DNA of 11,719 nt, from positions 1 through 11,719 of the forward strand of contig JAHJRS010000007.1 in assembly GCA_018830845.1 (NCBI GenBank), in the 5' to 3' direction. The position numbers and the translations under genes were made by a program. This DNA is from Nanobdellota archaeon. GTDB taxonomy: Archaea > Nanobdellota > Nanobdellia > Pacearchaeales > GW2011-AR1. The notes beneath the pieces were generated by a model that saw only the letters and a list, made by a program, of their open reading frames with translations, had not been told where the DNA came from and searched no databases. Positions 6,394 to 11,719 of the stretch are shown here, piece after piece (position 1 is the first letter of the stretch; the number at the start of each line of letters is the position of its first letter).

Positions 6394-7218
6394 ATGGAGG
6401 AAGTGATAAGCGCAAAAGATTATGACTTTCTTGTCGGACGTTTAAGAGATTTTTTCAGATCTAAGAATTTTATTGAGGTTCCTTCTCAGACAAGGACTTC
6501 AATACTTGCGGCTTGTGAGGATCCAAAAACCGTTTCTCATTTTGAAATCGGAGGAAAATTGTGGCCTCTTCCCCAAACAGGACAAATGTGGCTTGAAATT
6601 GAACTTTTAAAAAATCCGGAATTTTCGGGGGTTTTTTGTATTACAATAAGTTACAGAAATGAACCAAGTCCAATTCCTGGGAGGCACAATCTGGTTTTTC
6701 CGATGTTTGAATTTGAATCCTGGGGGGATATTAATTTGTTAAAAAAACTTGAAAAAGAACTTCTTAGTTTTCTTGGCTTTAAAAATTCATTAAGTGTTGA
6801 TTATGAAAAAGTTTGCAAGGAACATAAGGTTGAAATTTTAGAATCAAAAGATGAAGAGAAGCTTTGGAAGTCAAGAGGGGAAGTTATTTTTCTTGAAAAA
6901 TTCCCTGAAAGAACAAGTCCTTTTTGGAATATGAAGCATGCAGGAGGAGGAATTTTTAAAAAAGTCGATGTTATTTTATGTGGAATGGAAACAATTGGAA
7001 GTGCCGAAAGGTCATGCAATGTTGAGGAAATGAAAAAAAGTTTTTTTACAATCTCCGACGGAGGTTATTCAAATCTTCTTTTTGATCTGTTTGGAAAAGA
7101 GAGAGTCACAAAAGAGCTTGAAGAGTACCTTTCATTGAAAATGGTTCCTAGGTTTGGTGGAGGAATAGGAATGACGCGGCTTTTGAGGGCGATGAAACTT
7201 TCAGGGATTTTGGATTAA
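6394..7218 (+). CDS. Class II Asp/Asn-tRNA synthetase-like protein without anticodon-binding domain (asparagine synthetase candidate)
   Basis: A 274-residue class II synthetase catalytic core. Motif 1 lies around RDFFRSKNFIEVPSQT (18-33), with Pro30. Motif 2 is SYRNEPSPIPGRHNLVFPMF (86-105) running into EFE, with the conserved Arg88 and Glu90. The ATP/amino-acid site GMETIGSAERS is at 197-207, and motif 3 is GGGIGMTRLLRAM at 255-267. There is no N-terminal OB-fold anticodon-binding domain, so it is not a normal AspRS or AsnRS. Known relatives of this shape include archaeal asparagine synthetases derived from AsnRS and bacterial AsnA, which make asparagine from aspartate, ammonia and ATP. That role is inference; aminoacylation of another carrier is an alternative. 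ATG start with no ribosome binding site and a very A/T-rich upstream region. Its last 18 bases overlap the convergent 2H phosphoesterase gene. Confidence 0.8.
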   Translation: MEEVISAKDYDFLVGRLRDFFRSKNFIEVPSQTRTSILAACEDPKTVSHFEIGGKLWPLPQTGQMWLEIELLKNPEFSGVFCITISYRNEPSPIPGRHNLVFPMFEFESWGDINLLKKLEKELLSFLGFKNSLSVDYEKVCKEHKVEILESKDEEKLWKSRGEVIFLEKFPERTSPFWNMKHAGGGIFKKVDVILCGMETIGSAERSCNVEEMKKSFFTISDGGYSNLLFDLFGKERVTKELEEYLSLKMVPRFGGGIGMTRLLRAMKLSGILD

Positions 7219-7860
7219 ATTCATAAAATTAATTTTTCCCGAGGTTAATCCGGTTTTTCTTGTGAATTCTTCAATTGTTTTTTTGAAAATTTTTTTATCA
7301 AGCGCTTCTTCCCTTGACAAGAGGTCTTTGAGGAAGAAATCATACTCAAAAAGAATTTTTTTGTTTTTTAAAAGATATGTACGTAAAAGATATTGGTATA
7401 TTGCAGAATTTTTTTCGTTTGTAAAATCTATAATTTTCTTGTAATCTTTTCCAATATAAGCGGTTACATGCAAGATTCTTTTTTTAGAAATCTTTTCTCC
7501 TTCATATCTAATTTTGTTTTCAAGATTTTTTTCAAGGGAATCCACAAAGAGATTCATGTTTTTGTCTGAATTAACCTTTATATAAACCACCTTTTCTTCA
7601 TCCCCGAACAGGTCAAAAATATCAAAATCTCCCAAATTGAATTTCATTGGCTCTTTTTGTTCACTACATGTCTTTTCAAAAATCTCCGAAACCTCTTTTT
7701 CGTTTTTGGTGTGGAAAGGTCTTATAAGAGTTATATGGGGGACATATCTTTCTTCTTCAACGTCAAAAAAATTTCTTTTTTCTTTTAGAAATCTCCTTGA
7801 AAATCCTCTTAACCTTATTCCAATGTGGTATTTATTTTTGGTAATATTTTCTCCCGACAA
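7201..7860 (-). CDS. 2H phosphoesterase superfamily protein (LigT/ThpR-like)
   Basis: This protein carries the two HxT motifs that define 2H phosphoesterases, HITL and HVTA, about 90 residues apart, within VPHITLIRPF and ILHVTAYIG. The N-terminal strand HIGIRL and the C-terminal ILFEYDFFL also fit. Family members act on 2'-5' or cyclic phosphodiester ends of RNA or nucleotides; the substrate here is unknown. Start choice: there is no ATG near the N-terminus. A TTG at 7860 follows a perfect GGAGGT by 10 bases and gives 219 residues. A TTG at 7890 would add 10 residues but lacks such a site. Both overlap the end of the kinase-nuclease gene (stop at 7832), which implies one transcript and probably translational coupling. 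The 3' end overlaps the convergent synthetase-like gene by 18 bases. Confidence 0.8.
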   Translation of the reverse strand: MSGENITKNKYHIGIRLRGFSRRFLKEKRNFFDVEEERYVPHITLIRPFHTKNEKEVSEIFEKTCSEQKEPMKFNLGDFDIFDLFGDEEKVVYIKVNSDKNMNLFVDSLEKNLENKIRYEGEKISKKRILHVTAYIGKDYKKIIDFTNEKNSAIYQYLLRTYLLKNKKILFEYDFFLKDLLSREEALDKKIFKKTIEEFTRKTGLTSGKINFMNLIQNP

Positions 7861-9070
7861 TTTCTTTGAAACCTCCTGAATTCTTCCCAAGAATTGGTTT
7901 TAATTGTTTTTCAGGAGAAGTTAAAACCTTTTTTAGTGTTTTGAATTTATTTAAAAGTTTTTTTGCTTTTGAAGGCCCTATTCCTGGAAAAGATTCAAGA
8001 ATAAAAAGAAGTTCTTCGACAGGAGAAAGTCCCTTTTTTGTAGCTTTTATCTGGGGGGCGCTTTTTTGTTTTTTTGCAATAAGTGAGATATATTTTGCGG
8101 TTTCTTCCTCATCTTTTGAAAAAATTATGGGAACCCCATATTTTATTGCAATTGAAAGTAAAATTCCTCTGAGAGCATTTTCATGAATCCTTCCCTCTTC
8201 TTTTATATTTCCCTCGATTATGAGTATTTTTTGTTCATATTGGGTTAACTCTTCCATTTGAGAAAAGATTCTTTTATCAAAGATTGATGAAAAAAAGTCT
8301 TTTGAAGCTTTTCTTTCAATGGCAACCCCCTTTACAATATAGTCGGCAACTTTTAACTCTTTAAATTCAATAGACAGCCCATTTTTTATTAACTCTGAGG
8401 GAAGGAGGGAGTTTTTTTCCCGAAAGTCAACTTCAACGATCTCTTTTGGTCCTACATCTTTTTTTAGAGTTTCTTTTTTGCTGAATATGTCGTACATTCT
8501 TTTGAAAAAAGAAGAGTTGTGTTTAAAATTTTTTAGGTTGTTGAGTGATGTTAAAATTATTCCAATAACTTCCTCAGGGGCGAGTTTTGAGGTGTCAATT
8601 ATGAGGTTATAGTTTTTTTTGTCTAAAAAATTAACTCCATAATATTTTAGGAATTGGTTCCTTGTGGTATTTAGCCTTTTTTTCAACATGCTTCTTACTT
8701 CAGAAACAGTTTTACATTTTTTTTCATCCTCCCTCTGATCTTTAAAAATTCTTTTTGCTGCAATTTTGTCATCAACTTTTAAAAAAATTTTAAATGAGTA
8801 AGGTATGAAATGGTAAGCGAGCCAGCCCTCCACAAGAAAATTTCCTTCTTTTTTTCCTATTTCAATGGTTCTCTCATCCGCCCTTTTGTGAACCCAATCT
8901 TCTGTTTTCCCTATTTCATTTAGTTCGTCAATTGTAATTCCTCTTTCTTTTGCAATTTCTCCTCGCAGGTCCCCTATCAAAATTTTTTTGCAATTAAAAA
9001 TTTTGGAAATTGTTTTTGCCACAGTGGTTTTTCCTGAACCTGGCAGCCCAGAAATAGTTATTTTCACCAT
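7832..9070 (-). CDS. Fusion of cytidylate kinase with XPF/ERCC4-type nuclease and HhH region
   Basis: One uninterrupted 412-residue frame with two unrelated enzymes. Residues 1 to about 182 form a complete archaeal-type cytidylate kinase: P-loop GLPGSGKTT at 8-16, GDLRGEIAKERGI at 33-45, VEGWLAYHF at 80-88, then KYYGVNFLD and YNLIIDTSKLAPEEV. Residues about 210-335 form an ERCC4 nuclease as in XPF, Mus81 and the C-terminal half of Hef: VDFRE at 214-218 and the catalytic IERKASKD at 251-258, followed by a Hef-like VPIIFSKDEEETAKYI. Residues about 352-405 form a helix-hairpin-helix region (FPGIGPSKAKKLL). The kinase should phosphorylate CMP/dCMP; the nuclease should cut branched or fork DNA. 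Met192 could start a separate nuclease, but no ribosome binding site precedes it. It lies 94 bases downstream of the Hef-like helicase gene on the same strand. Confidence 0.88.
   Translation of the reverse strand: MVKITISGLPGSGKTTVAKTISKIFNCKKILIGDLRGEIAKERGITIDELNEIGKTEDWVHKRADERTIEIGKKEGNFLVEGWLAYHFIPYSFKIFLKVDDKIAAKRIFKDQREDEKKCKTVSEVRSMLKKRLNTTRNQFLKYYGVNFLDKKNYNLIIDTSKLAPEEVIGIILTSLNNLKNFKHNSSFFKRMYDIFSKKETLKKDVGPKEIVEVDFREKNSLLPSELIKNGLSIEFKELKVADYIVKGVAIERKASKDFFSSIFDKRIFSQMEELTQYEQKILIIEGNIKEEGRIHENALRGILLSIAIKYGVPIIFSKDEEETAKYISLIAKKQKSAPQIKATKKGLSPVEELLFILESFPGIGPSKAKKLLNKFKTLKKVLTSPEKQLKPILGKNSGGFKEIVGRKYYQK
7871..7876 (-). promoter_or_regulatory. Shine-Dalgarno sequence inside the kinase-nuclease gene
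   Basis: GGAGGT on the minus strand lies 10 bases before the TTG at 7860, within the 3' coding end of the upstream gene. It is the only strong ribosome binding site I noticed in front of a gene here. It supports the TTG at 7860 as the 2H gene start and co-transcription with the upstream gene. Confidence 0.55.
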
Positions 9071-9094
9071 TTTATTTTCATTAAAATTTTTTCT

Positions 9095-9104
9095 ATTTAA
9101 TAAA
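9095..9104 (-). promoter_or_regulatory. TATA-like box for the kinase-nuclease gene
   Basis: The minus strand reads TTTATTAAAT, centred about 29 bases upstream of the ATG at 9070, in the 94-base gap after the helicase stop. It suggests this gene can be transcribed separately from the helicase gene. Confidence 0.4.
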
Positions 9105-9164
9105 GATTTATGGGAAAGAACATAATCAAAAGAAGACTCTTCTCCCTAAAAATTAAGGGTTTTT

Positions 9165-10709
9165 TTAAAATAATTTTCTTTGAATGGGTTTTTTGGATTC
9201 AAACAATTCTTTTTTTATCTTTTCAATTGACTTTTGCATTTTCTTTTCGCGGGAACGTGAGGCATAATAGGCAAATTCATCTTTTGTGTCTTTTGTGATA
9301 AGGATTATTAATTTTCCTTTGCTCAGGCGTGCCGTTCTTCCACGGCGTTGGATTGACCTGATTGCAGAAGAAACGGGTTCGTAAAAAATTACCAAATCCA
9401 CCTCGGGAATGTCCAGGCCCTCTTCCCCAATAGAGGTTGCACAGATAACATTGGTCTCTCCGTTTGAAAACTCTTCAATTATCTTTTTTTGCTCCTTCTG
9501 CGAGAGTCCGCCCCCGTCTTTTTTAGCCTGGCCTACAAATACTTTGGATTTTATTCCCTTGAGATTGTTTATACTCTTTGAAACAAGATTTGCCGTATCT
9601 CTGAACTGGGTAAAGATGATTGTTTTTAGGTTGTTTTTATTTTTCCCTTCGTCCCTTACAACTTTAATTATCTCTTTGATTTTTGGATGCTCTTCTCCTT
9701 TTTGAATTAAGAATCTTGTTTTGTCATATGCCAAAATAAAGTCCTCTCTTTTTGCAAGCCTTATAACTCCCTTTGATTGCCTTTTTTCGGCCTGATTCAA
9801 TATGTTTTTTTGATACTTGTGAAAGCTTTCAATTGTTTGAGTTTCAAGAAGTTCAAGTGCATGAGAAATTTTTATTGCCTGTGCAACGAGTGAGATTGCA
9901 AAATAGCTTGAGGGGCTGGAAAAGTTTCTTGATAACTGGCTTCCAAGTTTTTTCTGAAGTTCTATAAGGGCTATTTTATTTGAAGGGCCAAAAAAGAAAT
10001 TTTTTATCCTCAATTCATCGACGTATTCTTCATATATTCTTTGAAGGATGTTTTTAATTTCTTTTATTTCTTTAGTCAATTCAACCTCTCTTTTTTCGAA
10101 CTGAAGTTCCTGAAGGTATATTTTTACATCCGGAGAATCTCTTGTTCTAAGTTCCACCTCTTCAATTGAAAGATTTTTACATATTTCCTTTATTTTTCCG
10201 GCATCGCTTCCTGGGGAGGCTGTTAGTCCGATGATTCTTGGATTATTTGAACTTTCCATATACTTTTTTGCAACAAAAGTGTAGTCATAGTTTTTTGTGC
10301 ACCGGTGAGCCTCGTCTTCAATTAAAAGGCATACTTCATTTAGAGAATACAATCTTTTTTTAAGGTCATTTGCAATGCATTGAGGGGTTGAAAAAATTAT
10401 GTCCGCCGTTTCCCAGATTTTTTTCCTTTTTTTGGCGTGCACGCTTCCTGTGAAAAGTTCAAGTGAACCAAAAAGATCCGGAAGGTTTTTTTTGAAATAA
10501 AGAAGATGCTGTTCTGCAAGGGGTCTTGTGGGGGCAAGGAACAATACTTTTTCGCCGGGAAAATTTTGCATCCTTTTTATCGCAACCATTAAGGCAACAA
10601 GAGTTTTTCCTATTCCGGTGGGCAGGACCACGAGGCAGTTTTTTTCTACACATGTTTTAAAAATTTCTTCCTGGTATTTTCGGGGGGTCAAATTTTTTAA
10701 AAATTCCAT
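9165..10709 (-). CDS. hef: Hef-like SF2 (DEAH) DNA helicase lacking its nuclease domain
   Basis: A 514-residue superfamily 2 helicase of the Hef/FANCM/MPH1 group, which remodels stalled replication forks and branched DNA. Motifs: Walker A LPTGIGKT at 29-36, Ia LAPTRPLAEQ at 58-67, Walker B DEAH at 132-135, motif III TASPG at 163-167. A family-typical helical insertion spans about 200-340. Then come FVGQAKKDGGGLSQKEQ at 391-407, ATSIGEEGLDIPEVDLV at 424-440 and motif VI QRRGRTAR at 454-461 (usual form QRRGRTGR). Euryarchaeal Hef continues into an XPF nuclease. This protein stops after the helicase, and the nuclease follows as a separate gene. The C-terminal end PIQRKLF resembles a shortened PCNA-binding motif. 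ATG start with a TATA box centred 26 bases upstream, leaderless-looking. Confidence 0.93.
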   Translation of the reverse strand: MEFLKNLTPRKYQEEIFKTCVEKNCLVVLPTGIGKTLVALMVAIKRMQNFPGEKVLFLAPTRPLAEQHLLYFKKNLPDLFGSLELFTGSVHAKKRKKIWETADIIFSTPQCIANDLKKRLYSLNEVCLLIEDEAHRCTKNYDYTFVAKKYMESSNNPRIIGLTASPGSDAGKIKEICKNLSIEEVELRTRDSPDVKIYLQELQFEKREVELTKEIKEIKNILQRIYEEYVDELRIKNFFFGPSNKIALIELQKKLGSQLSRNFSSPSSYFAISLVAQAIKISHALELLETQTIESFHKYQKNILNQAEKRQSKGVIRLAKREDFILAYDKTRFLIQKGEEHPKIKEIIKVVRDEGKNKNNLKTIIFTQFRDTANLVSKSINNLKGIKSKVFVGQAKKDGGGLSQKEQKKIIEEFSNGETNVICATSIGEEGLDIPEVDLVIFYEPVSSAIRSIQRRGRTARLSKGKLIILITKDTKDEFAYYASRSREKKMQKSIEKIKKELFESKKPIQRKLF

Positions 10710-10731
10710 TTTTTAAATAATGGAAAGGGGG

Positions 10732-10738
10732 TTATAAA
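10732..10738 (-). promoter_or_regulatory. TATA box for the Hef-like helicase gene
   Basis: The minus strand reads TTTATAA, centred 26 bases upstream of the ATG at 10709, with no ribosome binding site between. The core also reads as TTATAAA on the plus strand, so it could serve transcription to the right as well. Confidence 0.5.
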
Positions 10739-10747
10739 GTTGAGTGA

Positions 10748-10775
10748 GGAGTTTTGAGTGGGAAACTCCTTTTTT
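10748..10775 (+). terminator. Hairpin plus T-run in divergent intergenic region
   Basis: A perfect 7-bp stem (GGAGTTT at 10748-10754, AAACTCC at 10763-10769) with an 8-base loop is followed by six T. It has the form of a terminator on the plus strand, yet no plus-strand gene lies upstream: the helicase gene points the other way. It may belong to an unannotated short RNA or act as a barrier. Confidence 0.4.
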
Positions 10776-10784
10776 GGCTTTTTA

Positions 10785-10844
10785 AGGTCTAATTCCCCCA
10801 TTTTTTTGGGATTTGCCTTTGGAAGTCTTTAGGACCTCCTTTTT
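10785..10844 (+). other. Second stem-loop followed by T-run, function unknown
   Basis: AGGTCTAA (10785-10792) pairs with TTAGGACCT (10829-10837) with a single bulge. Inside is a small TCCC/GGGA stem (10794-10797 with 10808-10811), and five T follow at 10840-10844. The 220-base divergent region 10710-10929 thus holds two T-tailed stem-loops on the plus strand plus promoters for both flanking genes. No ORF is seen in it. Confidence 0.3.
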
Positions 10845-10898
10845 CCTGTTGCTACTTTTACCGAGGGTGAAAAGTTTATAAACCGACGATAAATTTAT

Positions 10899-10908
10899 TT
10901 TTTATAAT
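10899..10908 (+). promoter_or_regulatory. TATA-like box for the C39-like peptidase gene
   Basis: TTTTTATAAT is centred about 26 bases upstream of the ATG at 10930, fitting a leaderless transcript. A second, palindromic candidate (GTTTATAAAC, 10874-10883) lies further upstream and would give a leader of about 28 bases. Confidence 0.45.
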
Positions 10909-10929
10909 TAAACTTTAACAAAAAATAAA

Positions 10930-11553
10930 ATGCTCTTAACAAATAACAACCTTGTTCCCACAATTTTTTATGGAAAGGGAATGGAAAAGGAAGACCATTG
11001 CGGAAACAGCGCAGGAAGAATTGTTTTAAAAAAATTAAGGGGGATTGAATTTTCTGAAGAGAAATTTTCAAGGAAACTAATGAAACTCTACAACCAAAAT
11101 AAAACTTCTTCAAAATATGATAAACATTATAATGTCGAAGAAAACGGAATAGATACTTTGCATTGGATAAACTTTGCGAGGTATTACAATTTAGGACTTT
11201 TTATTTCAAATCATTCAGACATAAAAACCATTTCAAAAATTCTTGATGCGGGGGGAACTGTTGTTTTGCACCGGTCCTGGAAAAGGGGAGGAAGCTACAA
11301 AAATGATGATGGGCACTATGTGGTTCCTTATGGACATTTCAAAAAAGAAAAATTCTTTTTAATTTTTGACCCCGGAAGAAGATATGTTAATGGAAGGGTA
11401 AGAATTCACAATGGGATTCACCTTTTGGAGTCTTACAGGGATTTTAACAGAAACTGGAAATTTAAGGATTTTTTGAGAAATAAAGAAATGCTCGTTTTTT
11501 ATAAAAAACCAAGAAAGTTTAAAATTCCCTGCAAAGGAAGGCATATTGTTTAA
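10930..11553 (+). CDS. C39-like (papain-fold) cysteine peptidase homologue, cytoplasmic
   Basis: A 207-residue protein with the pattern of the peptidase C39-like group: a possible nucleophile Cys24 in DHCGNSAGR near the N-terminus; a strand GGTVVLHRSW at 108-117; the candidate catalytic His129 in DGHYVVPYG; and Asp147 in FLIFDPGRR. The order Cys...His...Asp and the GHYVVxYG...DPGR block are what this fold uses. There is no signal peptide or membrane segment, so it should act in the cytoplasm. No bacteriocin-type ABC transporter or precursor peptide is adjacent, so the substrate is unknown. Met18 is a possible later start that would keep the cysteine. Assignment rests on motif pattern only; a transglutaminase-like or non-enzymatic papain-fold protein is possible. 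Confidence 0.5.
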   Translation: MLLTNNNLVPTIFYGKGMEKEDHCGNSAGRIVLKKLRGIEFSEEKFSRKLMKLYNQNKTSSKYDKHYNVEENGIDTLHWINFARYYNLGLFISNHSDIKTISKILDAGGTVVLHRSWKRGGSYKNDDGHYVVPYGHFKKEKFFLIFDPGRRYVNGRVRIHNGIHLLESYRDFNRNWKFKDFLRNKEMLVFYKKPRKFKIPCKGRHIV

Positions 11554-11580
11554 ACTTCATAGTTACACCAAATTCGAAAA

Positions 11581-11590
11581 CCTTTTAAAG
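11581..11590 (+). promoter_or_regulatory. TATA-like box for the last gene
   Basis: CCTTTTAAAG is centred about 26 bases upstream of the ATG at 11611. It repeats the spacing seen for other genes in the window and supports that ATG as a true start. Confidence 0.45.
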
Positions 11591-11610
11591 TTAGAAACTC
11601 TAAAATTGGC

Positions 11611-11719
11611 ATGGCACCAGCAATATACGTGCGCGAGAAAGACAAGAATCGAATAGCAAAAATAATTGATTCTTTTGATTTAGATTACTCTTTAGAGAAA
11701 GATTTTATTGAAAATCAGA
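11611..11719 (+). CDS. Start of an unrecognised protein (3' end outside window)
   Basis: The frame is open from the ATG at 11611 to the right edge (36 codons), beginning MAPAIYVREKDKNRIAKIID. It is charged and probably helical. I do not recognise the family from this fragment. The gene is supported by the well-placed TATA-like box and by its position 57 bases after the peptidase-like gene on the same strand. Confidence 0.5.
   Translation, partial: MAPAIYVREKDKNRIAKIIDSFDLDYSLEKDFIENQ

Noticed and set aside
7861-7890. TTG at 7890 as start of the 2H phosphoesterase
   Set aside because: It would lengthen the overlap with the upstream gene to 59 bases and lacks a ribosome binding site, whereas the TTG at 7860 follows GGAGGT. 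It remains possible.
9110-9298. Small plus-strand ORF (62 codons) over the helicase 3' end
   Set aside because: It lies mostly antisense to the conserved helicase C-terminus and has low-complexity composition; it is a shadow frame.
1-11719. Mobile elements, CRISPR arrays, inteins, defence islands
   Set aside because: No transposase, integrase, direct-repeat array or intein splice motifs were seen; the content is mostly core archaeal genes.

Overview
The window looks like a piece of a small, AT-rich archaeal genome, most likely from a DPANN-type lineage (Woesearchaeota/Pacearchaeota-like; this placement is inference). Three things point to archaea: the large subunit of the archaea-specific replicative polymerase PolD, a Hef-type DNA-repair helicase with a matching XPF-family nuclease, and a tyrosyl-tRNA synthetase of the archaeal/eukaryotic kind. 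Most genes start directly at ATG with no Shine-Dalgarno sequence, and an A/T-rich TATA-like box is centred about 25 bases upstream. This is the usual arrangement for leaderless archaeal transcripts.

Layout, left to right. The 3' part of the PolD large subunit gene (DP2, +) enters from the left edge and converges, with an 8-base gap, on a TctA-family membrane permease gene (-). A 312-base intergenic region follows. It holds a GC-rich block of stem-loops ending in a hairpin plus U-tract, a good candidate for an unannotated small RNA. Then come tyrS (+), which converges on a TGS-domain GTPase of the OBG/DRG type (-), and, divergent from it across only 32 bases, a methyltransferase (+) that resembles the Arm/Rmt 16S rRNA m7G methyltransferases known from aminoglycoside resistance. 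After it are a small C-terminally anchored membrane protein (+) and a class II synthetase-like enzyme without an anticodon-binding domain (+), possibly an archaeal asparagine synthetase.

The minus strand from 10709 to 7201 carries a likely DNA/RNA-metabolism cluster: a Hef-like SF2 helicase, a fusion of cytidylate kinase with an ERCC4/XPF nuclease and a helix-hairpin-helix region, and a 2H phosphoesterase. In euryarchaeal Hef the helicase and nuclease are one polypeptide. Here they are adjacent separate genes, and the nuclease half carries a nucleotide kinase at its N-terminus. To the right, after a 220-base divergent intergenic region with unexplained stem-loops, lie a C39-like cysteine peptidase homologue (+) and the first 36 codons of an unrecognised gene (+) running off the window.

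Functionally the window mixes replication (PolD), fork repair (Hef pair), translation (TyrRS, the putative rRNA methyltransferase, the TGS GTPase) and nucleotide/RNA enzymes. The most notable items are the kinase-nuclease fusion next to a split Hef, the Arm/Rmt-like methyltransferase, the small RNA candidate and the altered HIGH motif in TyrRS. I saw no tRNA, rRNA, CRISPR array, insertion sequence or integration site.
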